A stretch of DNA of 50,327 nucleotides from an uncultured Acidobacteriota bacterium (GCA_946887105.1 CAMPKJ010000006.1:1-50327); one strand, 5' to 3'; counted from the stretch's first letter, positions 7,651 through 16,534 are shown. Translations and numbers: made by a program. Notes: generated from the letters alone by a model not told the origin.

Positions 7651-10279
7651 GCCGCCACGCGTGAGCATTCCAGCCGGTACCAGGTTCGGCCCCTATGAGA
7701 TCGGTGTTTCTCTCGGTGCCGGTGGCATGGGAGAGGTGTACCGCGCGCAGGACACGCGGCTGGATCGTGCCGTCGCCATCAAGGTACTGGCCGCCTCTCT
7801 CGCGCAGAATGCGCAGTTCCGTCTCCGGTTCGATCGCGAGGCCAGGACCATCTCGCAGCTCAATCATCCGCACATCTGCACGCTCCACGACATCGGCGCC
7901 GAAAACGGCATCAGCTTTCTGGTCATGGAGCTCGTCGCTGGTGAGTCGCTCGCCGACATCGTCGCGCGCGGTCCGCTGCCTCCGGGCGACGTTCTCAAAT
8001 ACGGAGCGCAGATCGCCGAAGCGATGGCGGCGGCGCATCGGGCGGGAGTGGTGCACCGCGATCTGAAACCCGCCAACGTCATGATCACCAAGTCGGGCGC
8101 CAAACTCCTCGACTTCGGTCTCGCAAAAGGCAGCGTCGTCGAGATCAGCGTGGACGATGCCACACAGCACAAGCCCATCACACAGGAAGGCACGATCCTC
8201 GGCACCTTCCAATACATGGCCCCCGAACAGATCGAAGGTCAGGATGCGGATCCGCGTAGCGACATCTTTGCACTCGGCGCCGTCCTGTACGAGATGGCCA
8301 CCGGACAACGCGCGTTCAGCGGCAAAACCAGAACCAGCCTGATCGCTGCCATCGTCAAGGAACAGCCGCCTCCCCTCTCGTCGCTTCAGCCGCTCGCGCC
8401 GCATACGCTGCAGCATGTCGTCGACCGATGCCTGGCGAAAGATCCGGACGAACGATGGCAGAGCGCTCTCGATGTCGCTACGGAGTTGCGCTGGATCGGT
8501 TCCTCCTCTTCGCAGGCTGGTGCCGCTGAACCGGTCGCTCGCGCGCGCCGCAGACGTGTGCCGCTCGCACTCGCGGTCGCAGGCTGGCTCCTCGCGCTCA
8601 CCGCGTCAGGAGCTGCATTCGCGGCGTGGTCGCGCGCTCGAACAGCGAGTCGCATCACGCGCCTCGAGATCGCACAGCCGCTCGATGAGAGCTTCAACCA
8701 GCCTCTCGCGCTCTCTCCCGATGGCCGGCGTGTTGCCATGCTCGTCCCTGGTGTACCTCCGCGGATTGCAATTCGCGACCTCGATGGTGGTACGACGAAA
8801 CTGCTGAATGGAACGGAGGGTGCGTTTTATCCGTTCTGGGCTCCGGACGGACACGCCGTCGCGTTCTTCGTCACGGGGCTCCTGAAGGTGGTCGATCTCG
8901 ACACCGGCGCGGTGCAGACGATCTGCAAAGCAATCGATGGGCGCGGCGGAAGCTGGGGACGGGATGGAGTGATCGTCTTCGCTCCCGACTTCGCGTCAGC
9001 GATCTTCAAAGTCAGCGAAAACGGCGGCGTGCCCACCGCCATTACGAAGACGAGCGCCGACAGCTACTCTCATCGCAATCCGACATTCCTTCCCGATGGG
9101 AAACACTTCCTCTACTGCGTCGTGCCAGTCCACAACAATGTGGACAACACGTCGGTACGTATTGGTTCGATCGACGAACCGGTGGACCGCCTGGTCCTTC
9201 CACACGCGTCGAATGTTGCGTACGTCGATGGCTGGCTCCTCTTTGCGCGCGACCGCAATCTCGTTGCGCAACCATTTGACCTCGGGTCGAGGTCGGTGGA
9301 GGGAAAGCCGGTGTCGCTTGCGCAGAATGTGGACTGGTACGTGGGCCGCTGGCTCGCGACCTTCGCTGCAGCCGGAGACACGCTCGTCTATCGCACCAGC
9401 CCCAACCCCAGGAGGCAATTGCTGGTGCTCGATCCGAATGCAACCGTCGCTCAGCCGGCAGGCGAGCCTGCGGCGTATTCGCTTCCGGACGTGTCGCCCG
9501 ACGGACGAAAAGTCCTCGTCAACCGCGGTGATCCTACAGCGGGAGGCTCCGATCTCTGGATGTTGGATCTCGCTGGAGGGAACCCCGTCCGTCTCACATT
9601 TCAGGCGATGGGAACGATGGACGACACGGCGCGTTTCTCGCCGGATGGCCAGCACATCGCCATGGCCAGCTCGGACACCCAGGGATTCGTTCGCGCGTGG
9701 GTGCAGCCTGCCGGTGGCGGAACGAAGCAGATGCTGCGCTCCGAGTCGGAACGCGACTTCGTCCTGGTCACGGATTGGACTCCGGACGGACAGGCTGTGA
9801 TCACGGTCGCGCAGCGTCCCGGCCGCAACCAGGACATCGAGCGGATCGCCGTCGATGGAAGCCGCAAACCGGTGCCGGTGGTGCACGAAACGGCGACCGA
9901 GGGCTTTCCACGCATTTCACCGAATGGCCGCTGGATGGCCTACCAGTCCGACGCGTCGGGGCGCTTCGAGATCTATGTGACCGGCTTCCCCGATGGCAAT
10001 GCGAAATGGCAGGTCTCGACCACCGGCGGCACGATGCCGGGATGGAGCGCCGACGGGAAGACGCTCTACTACCTCGCCGGCAGGAAGATCGTCGGCAGCG
10101 CCGTGCACGAAGGAGCCGCGTTTTCCTCCGACCCCCCGGAACCGGTACCGGGTGTGGGCGACTCGATCACCGGATTCGCGGTGGGACGCAACGGACGCAT
10201 CGTCGCGGTCCGTGAGCTCGACGCCGGAGAGCCGCCCCTCACAGTCGTTCTGCACTGGCGCAGTCTGCTGAAGAAGTAA
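7649..10279 (+). CDS. Ser/Thr protein kinase with C-terminal TolB/WD40-like propeller
   Basis: Transmembrane Hanks-type kinase. The kinase domain covers about residues 15-280 with glycine loop GAGGMG (23-28), catalytic Lys45, HRDLKPANVM near 136, and DFG. A membrane helix follows (VPLALAVAGWLLALTASGAAF, about 305-330). The rest is a PD40/TolB-like beta-propeller with repeated motifs such as LSPDGRRVAM, WAPDGHAVAFF, VSPDGRKVLV, FSPDGQHIAM and ISPNGRWMAYQ, expected outside the membrane. This architecture is common in Acidobacteriota. The start may be the GTG at 7661 (see the -10 box). An extracytoplasmic propeller suggests ligand or partner sensing; the signal is unknown. It ends before a perfect 16-bp hairpin shared with the convergent gene. 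Confidence 0.93.
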   Translation: MPPRVSIPAGTRFGPYEIGVSLGAGGMGEVYRAQDTRLDRAVAIKVLAASLAQNAQFRLRFDREARTISQLNHPHICTLHDIGAENGISFLVMELVAGESLADIVARGPLPPGDVLKYGAQIAEAMAAAHRAGVVHRDLKPANVMITKSGAKLLDFGLAKGSVVEISVDDATQHKPITQEGTILGTFQYMAPEQIEGQDADPRSDIFALGAVLYEMATGQRAFSGKTRTSLIAAIVKEQPPPLSSLQPLAPHTLQHVVDRCLAKDPDERWQSALDVATELRWIGSSSSQAGAAEPVARARRRRVPLALAVAGWLLALTASGAAFAAWSRARTASRITRLEIAQPLDESFNQPLALSPDGRRVAMLVPGVPPRIAIRDLDGGTTKLLNGTEGAFYPFWAPDGHAVAFFVTGLLKVVDLDTGAVQTICKAIDGRGGSWGRDGVIVFAPDFASAIFKVSENGGVPTAITKTSADSYSHRNPTFLPDGKHFLYCVVPVHNNVDNTSVRIGSIDEPVDRLVLPHASNVAYVDGWLLFARDRNLVAQPFDLGSRSVEGKPVSLAQNVDWYVGRWLATFAAAGDTLVYRTSPNPRRQLLVLDPNATVAQPAGEPAAYSLPDVSPDGRKVLVNRGDPTAGGSDLWMLDLAGGNPVRLTFQAMGTMDDTARFSPDGQHIAMASSDTQGFVRAWVQPAGGGTKQMLRSESERDFVLVTDWTPDGQAVITVAQRPGRNQDIERIAVDGSRKPVPVVHETATEGFPRISPNGRWMAYQSDASGRFEIYVTGFPDGNAKWQVSTTGGTMPGWSADGKTLYYLAGRKIVGSAVHEGAAFSSDPPEPVPGVGDSITGFAVGRNGRIVAVRELDAGEPPLTVVLHWRSLLKK

Positions 10280-10294
10280 GACCACGTTGATGAA

Positions 10295-10330
10295 CCCGAT
10301 CCCTCTCCCCGGGAGGGGAGAGGGATCGGG
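10295..10330. terminator. Bidirectional hairpin between convergent genes
   Basis: A perfect 16-bp inverted repeat (CCCGATCCCTCTCCCC and its complement) with a GGGA loop. It lies 15 nt after the kinase stop and 5 nt from the end of the opposite DUF1579 gene. No U-tract, so it could also be a REP-like element doubling as a terminator. Confidence 0.7.
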
Positions 10331-10335
10331 ATCGG

Positions 10336-10953
10336 CTACTTCTTGCGCGCGTACGCGATCTCCATGCTCTTGAACATCTTGCCGTCCGGTCCGGCCATCC
10401 ACATCTCCAGGGTGTGGTGATCGGCGTCGACGACCGTGAGTTTCTCCTTCGCGGTCGTGTCCGTGCCGGTCATCGGGTCGGACATCGTGGCCTCGAACTC
10501 CCACGTCTTGCCGTCGGCGGACGCCGTGCCGGTCGAGCGCATCATCGCCGTGGACATGTTGTCCATCCATGTGCCCCAGTACTGCTTCTTCACGTTGTCA
10601 TAGCCGGTGTAGCCGACGCCTTCGAACGGCATGCCCATGAAGTCGCCCTTGTAGCGCTGCTCCAGATAGCGGCCGCCCATCACCCACTGATTCGTGGACG
10701 TGCCGGTGCTGGTCATCGGATCCATGCCGGGCATCATCCACATGGTGATCTTCGTGTCCCACGTGCCGGCCATGCCGTCGAGTTTCTTGTGCGCGTCGCC
10801 GGGGATGCCGGCCTTCATCATCGCGTCCATCATGGCCGGATCCATCTGTGGCTTCTGCGGCGGCGCGGCGTGTGCGGAATGGTCATGCTGCGCGACGGCG
10901 GTGAACGCGAACAGGCAGAGCAGGGCTGCCGTGAGACAAACCTTGAGCTTCAT
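10336..10953 (-). CDS. Secreted DUF1579 family protein
   Basis: A 205-aa protein with a signal peptide (MKLKVCLTAALLCLFAFTAVAQ) followed by a His/Met-rich stretch (HDHSAHAAPP, MDPAMMDAMM) and a DUF1579-like domain (GMAGTWDTKITMWMMPGMDP, GGRYLEQRYKGDFMGMPFEGVGYTGYDNVKKQYW). The family probably folds as a lipocalin-like barrel, with unknown function. Methionines and histidines are unusually frequent, which could indicate metal (copper) contact, but this is only suggestive. AAAGGAG lies 8 nt before the ATG and a TACGAT box lies 30 nt upstream. Confidence 0.8.
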   Translation of the reverse strand: MKLKVCLTAALLCLFAFTAVAQHDHSAHAAPPQKPQMDPAMMDAMMKAGIPGDAHKKLDGMAGTWDTKITMWMMPGMDPMTSTGTSTNQWVMGGRYLEQRYKGDFMGMPFEGVGYTGYDNVKKQYWGTWMDNMSTAMMRSTGTASADGKTWEFEATMSDPMTGTDTTAKEKLTVVDADHHTLEMWMAGPDGKMFKSMEIAYARKK

Positions 10954-10983
10954 CGGTGTTTCTCCTTTTGTGTTTTGTGGGGA

Positions 10984-10989
10984 ATCGTA
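10984..10989 (-). promoter_or_regulatory. TACGAT -10 box for the DUF1579 gene
   Basis: TACGAT on the minus strand stands 30 nt before the ATG at 10953, with a good ribosome-binding site between. No clear -35. Confidence 0.35.
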
Positions 10990-11001
10990 CCGGATGGGAC
11001 G

Positions 11002-12588
11002 TCAGTCTTCCGAATTCCACGGCCTGGAGATCACGCACGAGTTGATGCCGCCCACGCCCATGCTCAGCTTTCCGCTGTAGCCGTGCGGCACTTCGCGTCC
11101 ATTGCGGTCGACGAAGTTCGCGCTGTGGACCTTCACGTCGGCGTGCAGTTCCCCTTCGGTGAGCGGCATCGGGAAGAGCTTCCCGCGCGCCATGCCGAGG
11201 TGCTGTGCCGTCAGTTCCCATCCGCCGCCGACCGACATGCCGTGGCCGAATGTCCCTTTGCGCGCGGTGAAGATCACGTCGGGATGGAGCATCTCCAGCG
11301 AGTTCTCGATCTCCGTCGCGTCGCCCGGTGTCGCCGTGGCGTGCATGTCCCACGTCGTGACCTCGGCGGCCTGCACTTCCTGCAACGCCGACTTCATGGC
11401 CAGCTGCGGTCCGCCCTTCGACGGGGTGATGATGTGATGCGCATCGGACGAGGCGCCGACGCCGACGATCTCCATCCCCACCGTGTGGAATCCCTGCTCG
11501 CGCAATGCGTCCGTGTCGCCGACGATCCAGACGCACGCGCCGCCGGCGACGTGCGTTCCTTTGAGGCCGGTCAACGGACGGGACACGTCGGCGTCGGCCG
11601 AGAGCACGTTCGCGTTGTAGAACGCGGAGACGACTAGCGGATTCGGCGGCGGATCGGTCATGCCGATCACGCACGCGGTGGCTTCGCCGCGCTGGATGGC
11701 GTCGTACGCGAGCTTCGTGGCCAGTCCGAACGACGCGCACGCGCCCACCGGCGCGAACGCAGGGCCGACGATCTTCCCGAGCATCGACACCTGCGACGCG
11801 GCGATGTTGTGGATGTTCCAGAGCAGGTTCGGCGACACCGCCGCCCACGGCTCCTCGGGTGCTCCATACTTTTTGTTCAGCGCGCGGATGCGGTTCAGCT
11901 TCTGGCGGATCGACGAGAGCTTCGCCGATCCCGACGACGGCGGCACCGGCTCGCCGTGCACGACGCGCGCTTCGGCGAGGTAATCGGCGAGCATGTCGCT
12001 CTTCGCCGCCCAGTACTCTTCCCAGTCGTGCTTCGCGTCGATCCACTCTTCGGTGCCGAGCTGCAACTCCGCGGGATCGCGCGGCGCGTTGTCATCGCGT
12101 TGGCCTTCGTGATGGCGGCGCAGCGCGGCGCAGCGTTCGGGTCGCGCCCAGAACTCGTTCCAGCGGCGCAGCGTTTTCTCGTACGCCACCGCCGCCTGCT
12201 GCGTGACCGTGATGTCGCCGATGCCGGTGCCGATGTAGACGTGGCATCGCGTGCCGAGGGACTGCAGGTACTCCTCGATGCCGGGATTCTGGCCGAGCGA
12301 CTGGATGAAGGCGCCGATGGCGTACTGCACCACGGGGCCCATCTTGTCTTTCAGTTGCGAGAACTTCGCGGGCGGGAAACGCTGGTCGAACCAGGCGTGG
12401 TAGCTTTCGAAATCGAAATCAGGATAGCCAACGAGGAAGTTCGACTGACCGTAACCGGTATAGGGGGAGAGCCAGGTGCCAGCGTGCTGGAGGTTCTCCT
12501 CGAACGTTTCGACGTCGGGCGATTTCGGGGCGACCACACCCCACCCGAAAATTCCGATCCTCTTTCGCTGCGACGTCCTTGGCGACAT
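11002..12588 (-). CDS. Stand-alone beta-ketoacyl synthase-like protein with large insertion
   Basis: Thiolase-fold condensing enzyme of 528 aa. The ketosynthase triad can be traced: Cys284 in GACASFGLA, His416 in HATATPGDATE, and His449 in KGTFGHGMSVGGG. FabF has its Cys near residue 163, so about 120 extra residues lie before it. They include a charged segment (about 140-250) rich in Trp, Arg and Glu. No acyl-carrier protein or other fatty-acid gene is adjacent. It may act in a specialised acyl condensation or polyketide-like step; the substrate cannot be told. The start is the ATG at 12588, 9 nt after TACAAT; a longer in-frame extension to 12756 is not supported. Confidence 0.8.
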   Translation of the reverse strand: MSPRTSQRKRIGIFGWGVVAPKSPDVETFEENLQHAGTWLSPYTGYGQSNFLVGYPDFDFESYHAWFDQRFPPAKFSQLKDKMGPVVQYAIGAFIQSLGQNPGIEEYLQSLGTRCHVYIGTGIGDITVTQQAAVAYEKTLRRWNEFWARPERCAALRRHHEGQRDDNAPRDPAELQLGTEEWIDAKHDWEEYWAAKSDMLADYLAEARVVHGEPVPPSSGSAKLSSIRQKLNRIRALNKKYGAPEEPWAAVSPNLLWNIHNIAASQVSMLGKIVGPAFAPVGACASFGLATKLAYDAIQRGEATACVIGMTDPPPNPLVVSAFYNANVLSADADVSRPLTGLKGTHVAGGACVWIVGDTDALREQGFHTVGMEIVGVGASSDAHHIITPSKGGPQLAMKSALQEVQAAEVTTWDMHATATPGDATEIENSLEMLHPDVIFTARKGTFGHGMSVGGGWELTAQHLGMARGKLFPMPLTEGELHADVKVHSANFVDRNGREVPHGYSGKLSMGVGGINSCVISRPWNSED

Positions 12589-12597
12589 GGGCGGTGC

Positions 12598-12603
12598 ATT
12601 GTA
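12598..12603 (-). promoter_or_regulatory. TACAAT -10 box, leaderless geometry
   Basis: TACAAT on the minus strand ends 9 nt before the ketosynthase ATG at 12588. No Shine-Dalgarno sequence fits in this space. No convincing -35. Confidence 0.45.
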
Positions 12604-12659
12604 CCGAAATTGCATCTGCGGTCCGTCGGAACGAATCTGTCCGCCGGAGAGAGGTATTC

Positions 12660-12974
12660 GTGAAGAGATCAACCCTTTGGATTGTCGTGATTTACGCGGT
12701 TCTGGCGCTGGCGCTCGGCGCCTGCCGGCGCGAGGCCAGGAGCGGTGACGCCGCATCGACGCAAACCATCGAGCCGGCCAAGCCGCAGCCGGGCGATACC
12801 GACACCGCTGCGCTCACCCAGACTGTGAATGTGGAAGCCGGACGCTCGGAGGTCGAAGGCCGCACCGCGAGCGGCGCCGACATCACGGCCATGTCGTCCG
12901 ATACGGTCACGACCAGTACCGTCTCGACCGCGACGACTACCGCACCACCGCCACCGACCACGACCACGCGTTGA
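12660..12974 (+). CDS. Small Thr/Ala-rich lipoprotein, function unknown
   Basis: A 104-aa product. GTG at 12660 follows GGAGAGAGG by 5 nt. A hydrophobic signal (LWIVVIYAVLALALGAC) ends in a lipobox with Cys23, so the mature chain should be lipid-anchored. The remainder is low complexity (TQTIEPAKPQPGDTDTAALTQ, a Thr-rich tail ending PPPPTTTTR) with no recognised domain; it may be a spacer or surface-exposed tether. The stop overlaps the start of the next gene by 3-4 bases, indicating translational coupling. Not recognised as a named family. Confidence 0.7.
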   Translation: MKRSTLWIVVIYAVLALALGACRREARSGDAASTQTIEPAKPQPGDTDTAALTQTVNVEAGRSEVEGRTASGADITAMSSDTVTTSTVSTATTTAPPPPTTTTR

Positions 12975-13768
12975 GCGATACGAGTGCCCTCTACGACCCG
13001 CTGATCGAGCGCGATCTGGCCGCGATCCCCGCGGCGGCGCGCGCATTCGCGGAGAAGCATTCGGTCGAGGATCTGTGGGTCGCCGTGGCCCGCTTTGCGG
13101 TGCTCGCCTACGCGCCGTCGCAACACGCCAAGCGCGCCGTGATGGCCTGCCGTGCGGCCCACGACTTTCTCTCGGTCGATTGGAGCATCGAGTGCGCGCG
13201 TTACGCGGCCGAAAGCCGCCAGCCCTGGAGCGAGCCGCCGATCCTCGATCCGCCGCGCGTCGATGAGCTCATCGACCTGCACGCCGCGCTCGCGGTGAAC
13301 GATCGACTGGCCGCGGAGCACTGGCTGGCGTCGCATCTCGATTCCGCGCCCGAAGAGTTGCGCGCCTTCGCGAAGGGAGACGCGCTCCTGATGCTCGACA
13401 CCGCGCTCGCGCTCGAGCAGCAACTCGGCGAGAAGGGGAGATACGCGCTGCTGCGGATGGTGATCGCGGAATTGATGTCGCCGGGCGAGGATCCGGCGGA
13501 GCCGGTCCAAGTGCTGATCGACCGCGCCATCGCGGAGAAGGGCTCCATCGATTCGGTTCGGAACGTACTCGTATGGAGCGCGGGCGTCGCGCCGGGCGCT
13601 GCCCCGCCGCCACCTCTCTCTCCCTATCCTTTGGCGCGCGATTACGCGCAAACCCTCCTCGCGCACTCCATCGCGCGTAAACTCCCCACCCGCGCGGATG
13701 CGTTTCTCGCCGCGGTGCATCACAACCTGGAACATGGGGAGAGCTTCGCCGAATGGAGTTTCGCTTAA
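12971..13768 (+). CDS. Hypothetical alpha-helical protein
   Basis: A 265-aa protein I do not recognise. The start is the TTG at 12971, overlapping the TGA of the lipoprotein gene; the first codons read SDTSALYDPLIERDL. It is predicted mostly helical and soluble, rich in Ala, Leu and Glu, without signal peptide or membrane helix. Short motifs that could help a search are FAVLAYAPSQHAKRAVMACR and HHNLEHGESFAEWSF near the end. It overlaps the following PBP4-like gene by 16 nt. The three genes 12660-14934 therefore form a tight operon whose last member is an envelope enzyme, suggesting an envelope-related or regulatory role. Confidence 0.7.
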   Translation: MSDTSALYDPLIERDLAAIPAAARAFAEKHSVEDLWVAVARFAVLAYAPSQHAKRAVMACRAAHDFLSVDWSIECARYAAESRQPWSEPPILDPPRVDELIDLHAALAVNDRLAAEHWLASHLDSAPEELRAFAKGDALLMLDTALALEQQLGEKGRYALLRMVIAELMSPGEDPAEPVQVLIDRAIAEKGSIDSVRNVLVWSAGVAPGAAPPPPLSPYPLARDYAQTLLAHSIARKLPTRADAFLAAVHHNLEHGESFAEWSFA

Positions 13769-14934
13769 GACTGATTGCCGTCGCGCTGTTGCTCACGTCC
13801 TGCGCGACCACGTCCGCTCCGCCGCTCGCCACCAGCATCGACGCGACCATCCACCGCGCACCGTTTCATCACGCGTTCTGGTCCATCCTCGTCGAAGAGG
13901 AAGACGGCCGCGTGCTCTACGCGCGCAACGCGGAGAAGCTCACCATCCCCGCGTCGAATCGCAAGCTGTTCGTCTCCGCGACCGCCGCCGAATGTCTCGG
14001 GATCGACGGACAGCTCGTCACCGAGATCTGGCGCGACGGTGAGGATCTGGTCCTCCGCGGCGATGGCGATCCATCCCTCGGGTCATGGCGCTACGAACGC
14101 AGCGGCGACTTCGAGTCGCTCGCAGCGCTGTTGCAATCGCGCGGCATCACGCGCGTGCGCGACGTCATCGCCGATGTGTCGTCGTTCGATCGCAATCTCA
14201 TTCCGGGCAGTTGGAAAGTCGGCAATCTCGGCTCCGATTACTCCGCTCCGGTCGACGCCATCACATGGGGCGAAAGCGAGATCCCGGTCGACAAGGCCGT
14301 GCCTGACCCCGCGCTGCACGCCGCGACGGCGCTGCGCGATGCGCTGTTCCTGTACGGCATCGAGATCACCGGCGTCCCGCGCGTGCAGACGGAGCCGCGT
14401 GCCTGGGGCGAGCGTATTGCCACGCTGCCCTCTCCTTTCATCGGCCAGCTCCTCGGCACGGTGCTCAAGAACAGCCACAACCTCTACGCCGAAATGCTGC
14501 TGAAGCGTTCCGGCGACGGGACGTACCGCGGCGGTTTGGCGCGCGAGCGGACGTTCCTCACCGGCGCGCCGCGCATTGAAGGCGACTCGTTCCGCTTCGC
14601 CGACGGCTCCGGCCTGTCGCCGGAGGACCTGGTCACGCCCGAAGCCACCGTACGCGTGCTGCGTTGGATGAACGATCCCCTGCGCCGCGGCTATTGGTGG
14701 TCGACGCTCGCGCAGCCGAACAACGAAGGCACGCTCCGAAACCGCCTGAAGCCGTTCGAACAACGCCTGCGCGGCAAGACCGGCACGATCAACGGAGTGG
14801 CCGCGCTCAGCGGCATCCTGGCCATGCCGGATGGCCGCTTCCGCTACTTCGCGATCGTCTGCAACCACCATCCCGGTGACGGCGACGGCGCGGTGAAGAT
14901 CATTGATGAGGTGGTGGCGCTGATTTCTTCGTGA
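13753..14934 (+). CDS. dacB: D-alanyl-D-alanine carboxypeptidase/endopeptidase, PBP4 (S13) family
   Basis: Penicillin-binding protein that trims or cleaves peptidoglycan cross-links. It carries the three active-site motifs of serine penicillin-recognising enzymes: SxxK as Ser68-Asn-Arg-Lys71, SxN as Ser241-His-Asn, and KTG at 342-344. An N-terminal lipoprotein-like signal (LIAVALLLTSC, Cys17) suggests periplasmic anchoring. At 393 aa it is shorter than E. coli PBP4 (about 477 aa), so accessory domain II/III insertions are reduced. The start at 13753 lies inside the previous gene. The 3' end overlaps the convergent serine hydrolase gene by 35 nt. Confidence 0.88.
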   Translation: MEFRLRLIAVALLLTSCATTSAPPLATSIDATIHRAPFHHAFWSILVEEEDGRVLYARNAEKLTIPASNRKLFVSATAAECLGIDGQLVTEIWRDGEDLVLRGDGDPSLGSWRYERSGDFESLAALLQSRGITRVRDVIADVSSFDRNLIPGSWKVGNLGSDYSAPVDAITWGESEIPVDKAVPDPALHAATALRDALFLYGIEITGVPRVQTEPRAWGERIATLPSPFIGQLLGTVLKNSHNLYAEMLLKRSGDGTYRGGLARERTFLTGAPRIEGDSFRFADGSGLSPEDLVTPEATVRVLRWMNDPLRRGYWWSTLAQPNNEGTLRNRLKPFEQRLRGKTGTINGVAALSGILAMPDGRFRYFAIVCNHHPGDGDGAVKIIDEVVALISS

Positions 14935-16402
14935 AGCGTTCGCCGAAGAAGGTCAGCGACTTCACCTCGCGATCGGGCGCGATGCCGAACGTGACCTGCT
15001 CGTCGACGTCGTCGTATTCGGAGACCGCGTTGAAGACGTCGTAGTGGAAGTGGGTGAGCGGGATGGTCATGCGGCTCCACTGCAGCACCAGCGCGCCGTC
15101 GACGACGGAGATTTTCGCCACGCCGTACGCCGGGTTTTCGTAGTCGCCGACGTAATCGGCGAGCGGGCGTGAGGGCGTCGTGTCGGGGACGCGCTTCGCA
15201 TCACGCTCGGCCTTGTCGGCCGCGCTCTTCTCGTCGGCGCGCCGATCGATCATCAGGTAGTAGGCGTTCCAGTCGCGGCCCGGTTTTCCCGAGAGCAGGT
15301 CCGCGAGCGAGTTGCGCATGGAGACGTTCGCCAGCCCGCGCCCGAGGTTGGTCATGATCACGAAGCCGGCATTGCGGCGCGGGAGCAGATCGACGTGCGT
15401 GCGGAAGCCGTTCAGCGCGCCAGCGTGCGACACGAGCAGCTCGCCGCGGTAGTCCTGCACCGTCCAGCCCATCGCGTACGACATCACGTTCGTTTCCGTG
15501 TTCGCCTCGCGCGTGAGCCCCTCCATGCGGATGACGGTATTGGGCGTCTTCGTCTCTTCGATCAGGGCCGGATCGGTCAGCTGCACGAGATTGAACGCGC
15601 CGTTGGAGAGCTGGAAGCGCAGCCAGTTGGCCATGTCGGTCGCGCACGACTTGATCGCGCCGCCCGCGCCGATGGTGGTGGTGTCGATCGGACGCTGCGG
15701 GGAGATCCGCCCCGTTTTCCAGTCGTACTGATAGCCGGTGGCGCGATCGGCGGCGTTCCAATCGGCGTCAGACGTCACCGTGCGCGTCATCAGCAGCGGC
15801 TCGAAAATGCGCCGCTTCACGAACTCGTCCCACGACGTCCCGGAGACGTTCGCCACCACTTCGCCGGCGGCGATGTACATGATGTTCTGGTACTGGTACG
15901 CGCTGCGGAACGGCTTCGAAAGCTCGACCTTGCCGATGCGCCGGACCACTTCCTCGCGCGTGAGCGGCGAGTTGTCCCACAGCTCGTCGTGGCGTTTGAG
16001 GCCGGTGCGGTGCGAGACGATGTCCCGGATCGTGACCTGCGAGTCGGCGCAGAGATCGCTCAGATGGAAGTAGTCGAGATGCTTGCGCACCGGGTCATCG
16101 AACGAGAGCTTCTTCTCCGCCGCGAGCATCGCCAGCGCCGTGGCCGTGAACGCCTTCGAGGTCGACGCGATCTGGAACAACGTGTCCGCCGTGACCGGCT
16201 CCGTCCCGCCCAGCTCCTTCGTCCCGTACCCGCTGACGTACACCACGCGGTCGTTCTTCACGATTGCCACCGCCGCCCCCGGAATCCCCCACGCCTTCAT
16301 CGTGGAAGTGACGATCTTGTCGACCGCCTTCGTATCGAACGGCTGCGCGGCAACGGAAAGACAGAGAACGAGCGAGAGGAGCAGTGCGGTCAGCGGACGC
16401 AT
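14900..16402 (-). CDS. AmpC-like serine hydrolase with C-terminal DUF3471-like domain
   Basis: Beta-lactamase/transpeptidase-like (class C fold) secreted hydrolase of 500 aa. A signal peptide (LTALLLSLVLCLSVAAQ) is followed by the SxxK nucleophile (Ser80-Thr-Ser-Lys83), the YxN motif (Tyr171-Gln-Asn173) and an HAG motif (SHAGALNGF). The final 100 residues (PLADYVGDYENPAYG ... VKSLTFFGERF) resemble DUF3471, often found behind such domains. Members hydrolyse esters or D-amino-acid peptides; true beta-lactamase activity cannot be assumed. Start ATG 16402 lies 7 nt after TACAAT with no Shine-Dalgarno sequence. Confidence 0.88.
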   Translation of the reverse strand: MRPLTALLLSLVLCLSVAAQPFDTKAVDKIVTSTMKAWGIPGAAVAIVKNDRVVYVSGYGTKELGGTEPVTADTLFQIASTSKAFTATALAMLAAEKKLSFDDPVRKHLDYFHLSDLCADSQVTIRDIVSHRTGLKRHDELWDNSPLTREEVVRRIGKVELSKPFRSAYQYQNIMYIAAGEVVANVSGTSWDEFVKRRIFEPLLMTRTVTSDADWNAADRATGYQYDWKTGRISPQRPIDTTTIGAGGAIKSCATDMANWLRFQLSNGAFNLVQLTDPALIEETKTPNTVIRMEGLTREANTETNVMSYAMGWTVQDYRGELLVSHAGALNGFRTHVDLLPRRNAGFVIMTNLGRGLANVSMRNSLADLLSGKPGRDWNAYYLMIDRRADEKSAADKAERDAKRVPDTTPSRPLADYVGDYENPAYGVAKISVVDGALVLQWSRMTIPLTHFHYDVFNAVSEYDDVDEQVTFGIAPDREVKSLTFFGERFTKKSAPPPHQ

Positions 16403-16409
16403 GGGCGGG

Positions 16410-16415
16410 ATTGTA
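16410..16415 (-). promoter_or_regulatory. TACAAT -10 box, leaderless geometry
   Basis: TACAAT on the minus strand ends 7 nt before the serine-hydrolase ATG. The heptamer repeat array begins about 20 bp further upstream, where the -35 contacts would fall. Confidence 0.45.
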
Positions 16416-16435
16416 CTTGGGCTCGCTGGGCTCGC

Positions 16436-16534
16436 GGTTGTCAGTTGTCGGTTGTCGGTTGTCTGTGCGATCTCGCGTCAGCGGCACCGTCAGGCGAGAC
16501 GTCGCAGACAACTGACGACCGAGAACCGACAACC
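16436..16534. repeat. Inverted arrays of a GGTTGTC heptamer
   Basis: Four tandem heptamers (GGTTGTC, AGTTGTC, GGTTGTC, GGTTGTC; 16436-16463) face four complementary, slightly degraded heptamers (GACAACT, GACGACC, GAGAACC, GACAACC; 16507-16534). The 43-bp centre contains a further TCTCGC/GCGAGA pair. The arrays fill the space between the serine hydrolase start and the end of the S24-like regulator gene and could form one long cruciform or RNA hairpin. Confidence 0.85.

Noticed and set aside
14900..16402. True AmpC beta-lactamase (resistance gene)
   Set aside because: Only the general SxxK and YxN motifs fit; the DUF3471-like tail marks it as a general serine hydrolase, so resistance cannot be claimed.
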